Shown: piece after piece, positions 46,836 through 58,665 of the stretch | Layout of the letters: every line of letters begins with the position of its first letter | Numbering within the stretch: position 1 is the first letter of the stretch | Assembly: GCF_032062135.1 (NCBI RefSeq) | Contig: NC_092862.1 | Coordinates: 94,135,279-94,199,278 of the forward strand | Direction: 5' to 3' | Origin: Pyxicephalus adspersus | Lineage: Eukaryota > Chordata > Amphibia > Anura > Pyxicephalidae | Length of the DNA stretch: 64,000 nucleotides | Notes under the pieces: generated by a model | The model's input: the letters and a program-made list of their open reading frames with translations, nothing else | Databases searched by the model: none | Told to the model about the DNA's origin: nothing | Made by a program: the position numbers and the translations under genes

Positions 46836-48595
46836 AATCTCCCTAGTGGAGTCACAAATAGCTAGAAAATCTACTAAATACCACTATTCAATTGTATTCA
46901 AATATGTATGCATATATTTTTAAATCCGGTTTTGTGAGATCTAATAATTCTGCTTACAGTGTTATACAAAAGATAAGAGTCAAAAATGTCACTCAACTTT
47001 GTCCGAAGACTTGGTTTTGAAGACAACAACAGGTACAGCAACAAATATTTTTTTGAACAAATGTTAGTTAAATGCAAAAAGTTTTTCTCTTAACATAAGC
47101 CTCAGCTTGTGTGTTTACCAAGCTGTATACCCTGGGTTTTAGTATGTCCCCCAAAAACCACTTTTTCAAGACTGTCAGACAGTGGATAAAAAGGGTATTT
47201 TCTTAGCAGTTGTAAGAAGGGCAAAAAGCTTGAAGCAGACTTCACATTAGGAATCTGTCCTTGCTTGTGACACCCCATGTGTACCTATCATGTATACATC
47301 AAGGTTGCAATGGGTTTCAACACATTTAACCCCTGCTACCACATTTGGACAACAGCACTGACAAGATTAAAAGGTCAAGCAAAAGATCCTTGCAAGGGGT
47401 TTTCAATAAAAAATAAATAGGGTAAACAGGACTAAGACTATAGACAAAAGGCTTTTGCAGGGGTGTTCCCAAACAATAGGTTAGGTCTCATAAAAAAGGC
47501 AGAAAGCCTTCATAGGTTCTACCTAAATTATCAGAGTTTTAGATATTCACGTGTGTGTTTAATTCAGTAGCAGGGAGAGTAGGAGGAGAAAATGTCAGCT
47601 GGAATGGAAGCTATGACAGGATTCAGTAGGGTTGACATTGGGTTTTCTGAGTTGGCCAGCATCATTACTTTAGTAATGAGAATTATTGCAGATATATTGT
47701 AGACAGAGGAATACAGAGGTAGCAGTGACAACAGCATTACCACCATATTCAGAGCAGAGTATATGATGTTAATTTTATAAATATATGCTGCATCTAAGAC
47801 AAAAACTTTGCACCATGTTAATTGTTATCCACAAAACAGGTTGTGGGAGACATATAAGTCAGATTTACTTTAAAGGTGGTTGACTTGACATTGAATAGGC
47901 AGATATGTCTGTCTCTCACAACCCTTCCCCCAGCTGCACTGGACACAATTTACAATAGGATACTTGCAGCATGACAGGCAAGAACATATGTTGTATTTTC
48001 CGCAAGCTCCCACCTCGTGTCCACCCATAGTCTATTGGGTTTTAGGGTTGAAAGTATTTGAGCCGAAGCTCACATACTCATTCATCATCATGGCTAAACA
48101 CTACCTGTTGCTGCTAACTGAGGCTAAACCTTTCTGATGCTTTCTTTAAAAAGATTTATTACCTCTCTGATAGACCACTGCCCCTTAAAGGTGGTGGTGC
48201 TAGCACTGTTTGCTGATTGTCTTTCATGGCCATTAGCAGATGGATCCTTACTACAAGCAGGAAAGGATTTGCATAAGCAGGTTAAAATAACTTCCTTATA
48301 GTGATGCATGTTGGCTTTTCCCTTTCTTGCTGAAATACCTTTTGCATTTCTACCTGTGCTTTTTGGATGGAGATGTCGGGGACAGAGAAAACCACTCCAT
48401 CTGCATTGTTGGGCTATGCTCAGCTAGGGTTGACCTTGGGATACTGGCAGTCCTCTTCCTCTTCTTGTTATTTGAGCACAATAAAATGCAAAAGCTCATG
48501 TTCTAGGATGCAGGCAATAGTGATTGTATCACCTATGGCTGCCTGATTGAATCTTCAGCTTAAAGGCCACCTGAAGCTGATATATTTCATATGTA
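46836..48595. other. Non-coding stretch
   Basis: No gene supported. Part of 46980-48590 is less AT-rich and may hold unrecognised repeats. Short frames only. Confidence 0.4.
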
Positions 48596-49778
48596 CAAGG
48601 GGGTGCTGAAAAGTTCCTGGCTTTGCCCCCTTTCCAGATGAAATAGAAAAAATGAGTATGGAGGCATATGACAGCCTAATATCTTAGTATGTAACTGTGC
48701 AAATATCAGGTCTTTGCAATTCTTAAAACTGTTTTTTCTTTTATTGAGAAGCTGTGATGGCAGACGCACAAGCCAAGTTTCACATTGTTGGAGTTAAGGG
48801 CTGTCATAACGTTTTTGTTTCTCCAGGGAAAGTCAGCAAAGGACATTCACACTGAGATGTCACAAACACTGGGGGAGAAGTGTCCTTCCTACAGCACTGT
48901 CAAACCCTGGATATCTCGTTTCAAGACTGGGCGTTTCACTGTTGAAGATGAGCCCCCCCAGTGGGCGCCCTCCAACCTCAACTGACCCAGGAATATCCGC
49001 AAAAAAGATAGCTCAGATACTTCACATCTCACGGGACCGTGTTGGTTTTGTTATCACCACTATCCTAGACATGCGCAAGCTTTCAGCGAAGTGGGTGCCG
49101 AAATGTTTGAACAGTGATCAGAAGAGGGAACGAGTTGAAGCATCCAAAGCCGTTTTTACCCATTTTGAAGCTGCACAGGACTTTTTGGCTAGGTTAGTGA
49201 CTGAGGATGAAAACTGGCTCCACATCTATGATCCTGAAACCAAGGAACAGTCAAAGTAATGGCACCACAGCTGGTCTCTGCGGCTGAAGAAGTTCTGAAC
49301 CCAGAAATCAGCCAAAAAAGTCATGGCGTCCATTTTCTGGGACAAAGATGGTATTCTGTTGGTGGACTACCTACCTCAGGGCTCTAGTATCACCAGACAG
49401 TTTATGCTAACCTCCTGGACCAGTTGAAAGAGGCACACATCCAATGTTGTGGCTGCTAAATTGAACACCCTGGGTTTCCAATTGGTCCACCATCCCCCCT
49501 ACTCACCTGACCTGGCCCCTTCGGACTATTATCTGTTCCCGAATTTGAAGAAAGGGGCAACGTTTTGAGAACATTTCTGACATCAAAGATGCTGCTGAGA
49601 GCTGGTTTGCGGCCCAACCAAATGACTTTTATTTATACGGTCTGGAAAAGCTGCATCTACGCTGTACCAAGTGCATCAGTCTCAGGGGGGAAAATGGTAA
49701 TCAAATGTATTATTTCATAACTCTGGCTCTCTTCTTTTTGGGCAAAGACAGAAACTTCTCAGCACCCCGCCCCCCCTG
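48596..49778 (+). mobile_element. Mariner element, nearly complete (copy 2)
   Basis: Flanked by TA at 48594-48595 and 49779-49780, the standard mariner target duplication. Inverted ends are CAAGGGGGTGCTGAAAAGTT and the complement of a G-rich start followed by GGTGCTGAGAAGTTTCTG. The right end has extra Cs. At 1183 bp it is close to full length. Copy 1 at 22291 shares the same ends and N-terminal coding sequence. Confidence 0.92.
48757..49715 (+). pseudogene. Mariner transposase pseudogene (copy 2)
   Basis: The start is ATG 48757 (MADAQAKFHIVGVK), with a frameshift before LELRAVITFLFLQGKSAKDI. The first helix-turn-helix includes CPSYSTVKPWISRFKTGRF. After a stop and a deletion comes KKIAQILHISRDRVGFVITT (the second helix-turn-helix). 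Then follow MRKLSAKWVPKCLNSDQKRE and FLARLVTEDENWLHIYDPET, where DENW replaces the usual DETW but keeps the Asp. Next are FWDKDGILLVDYLPQGSS, a jump from QLKEA to a damaged HTSNVVAAKLNTLGFQLVHH (the HDNAP block with the second catalytic Asp is missing), and HPPYSPDLAPSDYYLFPNLK with the third Asp. FENISDIKDAAESWFAAQPN and CISLRGEN end the protein. Inactive from frameshifts and loss of the second aspartate. Confidence 0.9.
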
Positions 49779-49780
49779 TA

Positions 49781-50889
49781 GTTCAAGACAGCTCGTGTTG
49801 CTGGCAGAATCACTATGACATAAAAAATCTTAAATTGTTATATATAGTCACAAATCAGACAGTTTTCAAGTAGCTTGTCTTGTCTCCACACATTCACCAA
49901 GCAAGCAACAGACTTGAAGTCTGGCAGTGGATAAAACTTGGGTGAAAATACTCTATTAAAAATAGGGCAGGCTTTCCTGGACCTATGCATCAGTGGTTGT
50001 TTGCCTAGGTAGTCAGGTAAAAAAGGTCAAACTTCCAAGTTTATCACGTGAGCCAAGCAAGGCGATGGGAAAGTCATAAAACTCTTGGTGGTATACACAT
50101 TAAGCTGTACCCCTTGTGTCTTGCTGCCCTGCTGTCAATAAATTCACCCACTTTCCCTTAAATGATGCTTAATGCTGCTACTCATGCTGCATGACTGTGG
50201 TTAGGTGCAACCTGATACCAACAGCGTGCTGTAAAAACATAGACACATTTTTGCTCACATGTTGGTGCCAGTTAAAGGATATTTTTTTTTTTTTTTTTTT
50301 GTAAATTAGTGCCAGGTGGTTTTACTGGAGAATAGCACAGGCTACAATTTCACAAAAGCTTGACTTCTCCTCTAAATGGCAGCAGTTGCAGCTCCGGCAG
50401 CCATGGAAAACTTGCATTGAGGCACCAGACACAGGGGTGTTTTGGGTTTTACAAAATTTTCCACTCTGCTAGAAGTGGCATAAAAAGCTAGCTGCTATAC
50501 AGTGATTCAGTACACTGGAGGTATACAGTTCTGAGGAATGTGATGGTGGCTCCCCTCTGCTTTTGGATCTGCAACTGGGGCCTTTCATCACTACTGGATG
50601 TAGATAGGATTGCTCAGTTCTCTCCGAAAAAGTCCTCCCTCTAAATACAGGGAGCAGAGGCTAATTGTGCAATACAGAATGGGGGGGGGGGGGGGGGAGA
50701 GAAGGAAAATGCTGTATCTGTGGAAGGGGGAGCAAAGTCAGATGGGTGGTGAATCACTATTTAAATAGTTATTGTGCACATGGTGTTCAAGTTGCAAACC
50801 CTCCTGCCCCATTTTAGTGCTGCTGACAGACATTGCAAATGACAATACTTTTGTTAATATGAACTCTCTCTTTTTGGAGGCTGTTGCTG
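49781..50889. other. Non-coding stretch with homopolymers
   Basis: A T20 run lies at about 50282-50301 and a G17 run at 50681-50697. The rest has no recognised gene. The part 50700-50890 may belong to the hAT fragment that follows. Confidence 0.5.
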
Positions 50890-51087
50890 TCGACGAGAAC
50901 AATTGCACGTGTAAACCCACTTACATTGCTGGCCAATGGGAAGAATGTCATCCTTAGAGATAACCAAAAAGTTCGTTGGTGTCTGTTGAATTGACCTGAG
51001 AGTCACAAAATGCTCATTGCTCGGGAAAACCCTAGCAACCTCCTGAAGAACCCTAGAGTTCCATGGAACCCTGGTTGGGAAAAGATG
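50890..51087 (-). mobile_element. hAT terminal fragment, family H (copy 2)
   Basis: The complement, read from 51087, begins CATCTTTTCCCAACCAGGGT and continues GAGGTTGCTAGGGTTTTCCC, GAGCAATGAGCATTTTGTGA and AGGATGACATTCTTCCCATT. This is the same order as in the copy at 26631. Confidence 0.7.
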
Positions 51088-51527
51088 ATTGATGATATAT
51101 AAACTGACCTGAGAGGCCCATGTTACTGATTTCTGAAGAAATCATTGGTAACTTCTGAATTAACTCTAGGGTTTAATAGAACTGTGTTACTTATGACTTA
51201 TAGAGATAAACTTTTTTCTGTACTGGTATGCTAAAACACACCTTCCTCCTTGACTTTCCCAGCTATTTTTGTCTTATTATTATGTTTGAGGTTGCTGTTT
51301 TAAGGCCCTATCAACATAAAAAAACAATATAGCATCCAAAGAATTAAAACCCCAAAAATACCACCTCCAGTTTGTCATGCATGGGACAACAGATAAAGAC
51401 AAAAGCTAGCAAAAGCTATTGAAATTTAACACGATTTCCAAACTGGTGCTACATTTTCCCTTTGTAGTTTGTCAGATTTCCCTATTGTTTTCTGTACACA
51501 ATGTGACTAATTTGTTAATGCTCTTCA
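51088..51527. other. Non-coding stretch
   Basis: Nothing recognised. Confidence 0.4.
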
Positions 51528-51726
51528 AGGCTAGAGAGGACACATTTGCATTAGTAAAGCTGGATTATACAACAAACCTGGAATGGACTTCTTAAAAGTA
51601 ATTTGCTATTAGCTAGCAAATGTTTTCAATCCTGGTCCGGATCCATTCCAGGTTTGCTGGATCACCCAGCTTCACTGATGAAAGTGTATCCTCTCCAGCT
51701 TTGGAGAGCTTTAAAAAATCAGAGCC
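51528..51726. mobile_element. Palindromic MITE, family A
   Basis: GCTAGAGAGGACACATTTGC on the left and GATGAAAGTGTATCCTCTCC plus AGCTTTGGAGAGCTTTAAAA on the right surround the central TATTAGCTAGCAAATG. The outer left end (GGGCCTGATTTATT) is lost. The right end is AAATCAGAGCC. Confidence 0.75.
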
Positions 51727-54599
51727 AATGACTGGGCTGTGCTCTATCATTTACAGCAAATAGGCTGTCTTAGGCAAGAGAGACCTTATTAGCTATTCTA
51801 AACTTGCTGGTCACAGTTCGAAGGCCATAATGTGCATTATAGTGTATAAAAATGTTATTAATCATTCCTAGTATCCACATAGGTATATAACTAGTCAGCT
51901 CTGAAAAATACACATATCTAATAAATTGCCTTTTTTAGCATTAAGTGCATGAGGGTTGCCATTTGGTTGCTGCCATCCTAACGCTAGAGAGGCAGTGCAT
52001 GTGCCAAAATATTTTATATCCATTGGTGTAGATCATTTTAACGGACACAGGCACTGCCTCTCCTGACAGAGTGGAGCGCTTGCATTCCTTTGACTCCAAT
52101 TAATGTATTTATACATGGGATGCTGCAATATATCTACACTGCCAAGTATGCAGCTTACTATTTCTACTTGATACCTTGATATGATTCTTGAGTATAGCTT
52201 GAATTTATTCGAAACCAAAATAAATATCTCTACCAACATGTGATTGGCAAACCTAGAACACATTTCTTAAAAATCATTTCCTATTAGTCAAAAAAAATTC
52301 ATTCCAGTTTTGCTGGAGCAATTTTTTAAATTACACTCACCTGTCCTCGCTTTGTCCTGGATGTCACCATCATTACTTGGTTTACTTCCAGGTGTCAGAT
52401 ATTCAACTATCTTGATTGGCCAGGCTGCAATGGCAAAACCTCTGTACATGTGTACATGGGTTCATTCAAAAACAGGCAGGTAAGTTGTTTATTGAAGAAG
52501 GTACTTCTCCTGTCCTGCCTGTTTCTAATTTTTAGTTATGGAACTATAGTTGCACAAAGTTGGTCAAATTTGTGTCTTCAACTAGTATAGAAAAAATAAA
52601 GGCCAACAAAAAATGACCACTAGGTGGCATTGTGATGGCTTTCGACACAGTTAATTTATCTTTGATTGTATCAAAATTTGTATATTAATTTGGATTATGA
52701 TTACTTGGTGGATGGGAAGCATATGTACTAATAGGCTGTGAGCCCTAGGAGGGTCACTTGCAGGGTGCAGGAGAAGTATTTAAGGAAGGTTCCAGCAGTC
52801 CAGAGAGAGAGTGTTATGTAAGCAAAGAAGAAATGTTTACAAATTTTTAAACCCCAGCTAAACTTTGGACCAGTTCAGCACGAAAAACATCCGGGTCTTG
52901 CATGTCTGGGGGTTTGGCGGTATATTCATCCGTTGTAATTATAATGTTGTTAGTTTCTCCTATATAAGCTGATGTATTTATGCCCCATGTATAAAATATT
53001 TTGTTTCCATGGGTTATTATATTTTTGGAACACTATTTACTATACTGGACATGCCTGTTTTAGTTTAGATACTTATATACTTATATTTTAATACTTTTAA
53101 AAAAAAAACTCCCACAGCAGAATAGAAATATGCTAGAGCTATTGGGTTTGATTTACTACATATCTAATAGTGAAGGGCTCCAAGTCAGAACTGAGCCTCT
53201 GTCAGATTTGTATTACTGTGTTTCCATTGGGGGGGTCTTTCCTTGTCACTGGAACAAAAGACATTTCTTCGATGTGAATAAAGACAAAAATAAACACTCC
53301 ATGAAGGATCGTAACTGTATTCTCTATATCTATCAATAAAGAAAAAAGGAATGCTGAAAGAATGTTAATGTTGTCCTAGTTATGACCACTGCAATGCAAA
53401 GTGCTTATATCATTATAAAAAAAACATATCGATTTGTAAAATTCATTAAAAAGTATTTCTTGCTGACTGTCAAACAATGGCTTTTCTAAAATGACATAAA
53501 TTGTTGTAAGATTTATCATTCAAGATACATCTACCATATGGTATTTCTCCTTTTCTTACTTTGTTTTTGCAGGGTAATCCTTACTAGATAAGGTATGAAG
53601 AACTCTACAGGTTTTGCACATGACCTTTGAAGAAAAAGGGATAAATTCTTTAGTTGTGAAGAGGGATGTGAATGGGATTTAGAGGGAGTAAGAGAGAGTC
53701 CTTTGGGGAAAGCTGCAGTCTCTTTTTGTGCAAAATAATGAATGCACTGAAATAAAGCTGAATGATCTCAATGACCTTCTACAAGAGAAGGTCCACTTCA
53801 AGTGTCCTCGGGTGCTCAGCGCTTTATGTAGAGTGCATTGTTAGTGTGTGTGTGAAAATATTTTGAAAAAGAAAATGTGAAATGTTAAATGCTGGCCTTC
53901 CCCTATTTTAATTATGATCTTAAATCCATTGCTTTCTACCTTGCTTCTCATTAGTTCAGATGTTTGCCCTCGTATTTAAAGTGTATATACACACAATAAG
54001 AAAAGGAAGCAGACAAACAGATCCTGCAACTCAAAGAAGATAAAAATACAAACTGCATTTTTGTAAACAAAACTATTTTGCTATTTTTAACTGGAAAGAG
54101 TGATTCCAATGAACAATTTATAAATATACATTTTTTGTCTTTCTTTTTGGGTCTGGATTCACTATTAAATTTAAATAATACTATTCCATATAATAAAGAA
54201 TCTATAAATCAAAGTGGATGGAAAACTTATTACTGTTGCAAGAAAATTATTCCACCCTGTAGAATTGATTGTCCCAAGAATTAACTTTGCACCAGCTTCA
54301 AATACTAACCTAATTTTAGCTGATCAGTAACTTGAAATATTTAATACTCATGAGGTATTTCGGATGCTACCTTTTTTATGATTTCTGAGCCACTTTATGT
54401 ATATATTTAAATACCGTACATTTTTTGTACATCAGTTATTTCCTGTAAATTGAAGTAGTAAAATGTTGAACAAGTGATAGCAGAAACAGAAGATGAAACA
54501 ACGTAATACTTTTCCTTTATGCATAGGAAGAAAATTAAATACAGACATGGAGACAAGACAGATCTGCAGCCTTGCACACAAATTTCACTCTCTGGTTTT
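51727..54599. other. Non-coding stretch
   Basis: No gene supported. A possible family A MITE scrap (TTCATTCCAGTTTTGCTGGA) is at 52299-52318. A CTCF-like CCACTAGGTGGCA is at 52617-52629. The part 53580-53840 is non-repetitive and treated in the findings. Confidence 0.45.
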
Positions 54600-54930
54600 C
54601 ATACTACTAGTGGGACCTGGCACTGAAAGGTCAGTCCCTGGTATCCATTACTAGTAAGATCTCCATTTTAACATATACAGTTCACTCCACAGTATCCATG
54701 CCACAAATAGACTGTGCCACAGAACACAAGGTGCAGTCCCAGGTACCGGTAATAACCGTCACAACACACACAGGTACCGGTAATAACCGTCACAACACAC
54801 ACAATTCACTTCCCCATATCCATACCAGTCACATGATTTTATTACACAGTTTCCTCCCCTAGAATCCAAGCCCCTTAGATCTTCCATAGTATACACACTT
54901 TACTCATACCTATTCCTGACACCTATGAGA
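54600..54930. repeat. Degenerate ~50-bp minisatellite with a perfect dimer
   Basis: Diverged units share (T/A)ATCCAT(A/G)CC followed by CACACA and CAGTTCACT/CAATTCACT elements. Two adjacent units, 54740-54770 and 54771-54801, are identical 31-mers beginning CAGGTACCGGTAATAACCGT, so that duplication is recent. Confidence 0.7.
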
Positions 54931-55432
54931 TCCCCCACAACAAACACAAGCCAAATCTATCTTTTTTTTTACCTACATGTCACATGTTTCTTTCTAAAGT
55001 ATGTAGCTGTTTAACTTCCTGTATAGGTGAAGATTTTTTCATTTTCCTTATTACATGTTAACCACATCTTCCCAACAACAAATCTCACTCTTCTCATTTC
55101 TTTATACACCACCATGTGATGAGGAATGTAATTTACCTGGCTACATTACATGATTTTTTGGCTCTGCTTTTGACCTCTGCTTTCTGTCTTATCCTCCCCT
55201 TTCTTTTGTCAATGTTTCTGTAGCATTTTTTTTAACCAGCAATTCCTCATGTTTCTTCCATATATACATACTGTACATGCATTACTCACTATTTATTCTC
55301 TGTTGTGCACAGTGCCTAATACGCTGGATTTTTGTTACATACAGTGCCCTGTGCCTTAATGAGTAACATGTTTGATATAATTACACAACCACAAATATTT
55401 TTACTAAATTATTTTTATATATTTTTCCAGGG
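54931..55432. other. Non-coding T-rich stretch
   Basis: No gene recognised. Confidence 0.4.
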
Positions 55433-55443
55433 TTATTAATATT

Positions 55444-55498
<55 letters not shown>

Positions 55499-55550
55499 AA
55501 CAGTATTTATATAGCATCAACATATTACATGGTGCTGTACATTAAATAGG
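55433..55550 (-). mobile_element. L2-type LINE 3' end with long TAA tail
   Basis: About 60 bp of (TAA)n is followed by AACAGTATTTATATAGCATC and CATGGTGCTGTACATTAAAT. More diverged than the copies at 8275 and 19595. Confidence 0.75.
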
Positions 55551-56139
55551 GTCCTAAAAATGTATAGGTTTTGATACATACATTAGTACCTTATGATAGA
55601 TAAACAAAATTGTAATTTTTACTTACCTGTATAAGGGTTTCAATGGCTGTAATATACAGTAGAGTCATGCAGGATGGATCAAATAAAAAGTAGACAAAAA
55701 TTTGGACAGCTGGCACTTGAGACATTGGATTTGACCCAGTGCAGTAAAAAGAACAAAGTAAGCACTGGGACCAGGTAGGAGGCAAGTTGCAAGAGGGAGG
55801 AGAAAAAGAAAAATGGGGATATCACCAGGGTATGAAGGTGAAACACTGTTTTGATTTGTATGAAACCACAGTAAAGGGATGTTTGAAATTTGCTTTATAA
55901 GTTGTTAGTGCAATATACTGTATTGTATGGATGATTATAGTATGGCTTTACAACCACCTAGATCATGTTTTTATGATTTGTCTGGGACCAGTCCCCAGCT
56001 GTTGTGACCATGGGTTTTGTCTATATTCAATTTACAGGTTGTGAAATATACAGGCCGAAGGCCAGAATAAAGCTTACCAAGCCATTTTTGTGGCTGTGCA
56101 TTTCCCTGTGATCATTTTTAAAGTGCTACAAACATGCTA
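55551..56139. other. Non-coding stretch
   Basis: Nothing recognised. A short minus frame at 55591 has no domain. Confidence 0.4.
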
Positions 56140-56225
56140 TTTATTGTACAGTGCTGCGTAATATGTTGGCGCTATTTAAATCCTGTTTAATAATAATATT
56201 AATATTAATAATAATAATAATAATT
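56140..56225 (+). mobile_element. L2-type LINE 3' end, plus orientation
   Basis: TTATTGTACAGTGCTGCGTA followed by ATATGTTGGCGCTATTTAAA and TCCTGTTTAATAATAAT is the complement of the motif seen in the other tails. It is the only copy in the window on the plus strand. Confidence 0.75.
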
Positions 56226-57349
56226 AGGTGGTGTCTAAGAAAGATGTTACTTAATGCAGGCACTCCTTTATAGCCTCAAAAAGCAGTGGCACACAGGTTA
56301 TGTACTTCTAAAACTTGCTCAGTAGTTATATTAGTAACTATATATTACTACATATTTAGTGAGCACAAGGACTTTGGTATATGTGTACTTCTACTAGCAA
56401 GTAGGTTTAGGTTCTATTTAAACATTGGTCCTTTAAAGCTCCTCTTCATTTTGTTGGCATAATGTGGTCATGCTCATCATTCGCTGTGTCTCATATCATT
56501 TTGGCCCTCTAGGTATTAAAAAATATGCAATATGGTTCAGTATACATCCTTTCACTGTCCTGCTGTAAGCATCAGTGGAAGGGTTATTCATACAAACCTT
56601 AGAGTTCAAGTCTTCAGATGCACCCACAGTAGCTTGCAGCTTGCTCCTGGAGATCAGAGTGATTCTGAGAGGGTGCTGCAGCTGCAAACATGAGACATTA
56701 ATCTATGTCCTCTAGGCATAGGGAGATTGCCAGAAGAATGTTAATTTACACTGGACAAGGGGAATGGGTTAAAATCTGCTTAGATCTAGCCAAACATTTT
56801 CCATCTTTTCTGATCAATACATCATATTGAAGAATGTTAAGAGTGTTTTCCTGACATATGAAAAGGTCTCATTGCCCATCAAGCTATGTAATATGGAAGT
56901 ATGTGTTGTAACCTATAGCCAGTCAGAATGTATGTTTTCTGTAAATGAAGACTGATTTTACACATACATGAAGGAGTTACCTGTTGTTAAAGATTTAAAA
57001 GTGATGGGTCTGACTTGGGCCTCAAAAAGGAATGTGTGCAAAAAAGAAACATAAGAAATGAGCAAAAGTGTCTTCATTTTAATTATCAGAATTCCAATTC
57101 ATTTCTAAAGAGATAAGGGTCCTTAACTGTGCTCCTATTCAAGTACTGTTTTGTACTAAAGTGCAGTCCCTCAGGAGAAACCAGCCAGTGGGGGGACCAA
57201 ACATTTGATACATTTGGGCAAAATAAAGCGGCTGGGGAGCAGGAAAGGGCCACCAGAAGGTAAATGTTTCAGTAACAGGTAGGCTTTTGTCACAAGCCTT
57301 ACAACATGCTTACGACAAATTACAACATTTCAAAGTATTATAACACTTA
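56226..57349. other. Non-coding stretch
   Basis: No gene recognised. Confidence 0.4.
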
Positions 57350-57494
57350 GGGCTCTATGTTTAAATTAGGGAATCTGGCATTCCCTCAAACATTCACGGG
57401 TGGGAATCAATTGCTGCTATTGAAACACACACCTATAAGATACCCATGGGGCAATGTTAGAAGGAATTTTGGATTCCCCATTTTATAAATAGAG
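57350..57494. mobile_element. Palindromic MITE, family B (copy 1)
   Basis: GGGCTCTATGTTTAAATTAG and GAATCTGGCATTCCCTCAAA on the left pair with GGAATTTTGGATTCCCCATT and TTATAAATAGAGAC on the right. It is more diverged than the copy at 60416. Confidence 0.65.
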
Positions 57495-57755
57495 ACATAA
57501 ATCTGGGTTTCATGTCAACCCATTCAATTTTTATAAACACATTTACTTCTCTGTAAAATACCAGTTACATGGCTATATTAGAAGGCCTTATCCTTGTTTT
57601 AAACTTTGTAAATTGAACATACTGAGTGACATCACCTGTAGACTGTGGTATACAAATAGGGCTTATGTGTAAAGCATAAAACCATTTTTCTGATGAATTT
57701 ATTTGTGAATGACCTGTGCTCACCTGACTCCAGGACTGATAATGTCCCATATTTT

Positions 57756-57952
57756 GGGCCTGATTTATCAAAGTTCACCAAGGATAGAGAGGATACACTT
57801 TCATCAGTAAAACTTGGTGATTCATCAAACCTGGAATGGATCTGGTCCAGGATTGAAAACATTTGCTAACAAATAGCAATTGTCTTTCAAGAAATCCATT
57901 CCAGATTTGCTGGATCACTCAGATTTACTGAGAGTTTTAATAAATCAGGGCC
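57756..57952. mobile_element. Palindromic MITE, family A
   Basis: GGGCCTGATTTATCAAAGTT at the left and, inverted, GGCCCTGATTTATTAAAACT at the right, with central TTTGCTAACAAATAGCAA. Internal GAGAGGATACACTTTCATCA and CTGGAATGGATC match the other copies. Confidence 0.85.
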
Positions 57953-58133
57953 ATGAGTCAACCATGAACTTCTCTGTATACCAAAGTATTCTAGAGTCAA
58001 ATATGAGGCCAATCTGTGTGACAGATAAAGCTTGACTAAAAGTGGGACATGTCACAGGATAATAATCCCAAGAACACCAGCAAATTTACAAAAGAAAAAA
58101 ATCAAGGTTTTGCGATGACTCAGTCATCGTTCT

Positions 58134-58665
58134 TTAACCTTCCTAGCAGTAATCTTGAGTGTGACTCGGGGTGTATTTTACTTGCTAAAAGCGGTAGTCC
58201 CGAGTCACACTGGGGGTTGCTCAAAACATTAAAAAAACCCACTTACCTTGTTCCTTTGGGGTCCCCTGGCGACCTGCTGGTCCCTGCATGTCCTCAGGAC
58301 ACAACTTCCTTCTTCGATCTTCAGCTGGCGACTGCAGAGATGCGTTGGCGCAGCGGGAAATTCAAATAATTTTGTATTGTATTCGAGACAAAATAGCTGT
58401 ATTGAGTCCAAGACAAAGAAATCTTTAAATAACATATATGTAATTATATTATATATATATATTATACATGCTACTATACAGTTGTATTACAGATTTTTGT
58501 GTTTTTTATTTAAAGTTTATTATTAAATGTAATAAATATTGGACATATTTTGGTGAGTTATGCCTAAAAATTATAGGCCTACAATGTAAAATAAATTTCC
58601 ATGCAAAAAAATATAACACTTTTTGCATGAAAATACGGACAGAATTAGAAAACTAGGGGGGTTAA
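58134..58665. mobile_element. TTAA-flanked transposon, copy 2
   Basis: TTAA occurs at 58134-58137 and 58662-58665. The left end carries the subterminal pair GTGTGACTCGGGG and GTCCCGAGTCACACTGGGGG. The right end reads ACGGACAGAATTAG and CTAGGGGGGTTAA. It is inverted relative to copy 1, with the same AT palindrome (58438-58468) and TTGTATTG...GAGTCCAAGACAA segment. Overlapping frames inside it are not genes. Confidence 0.85.
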
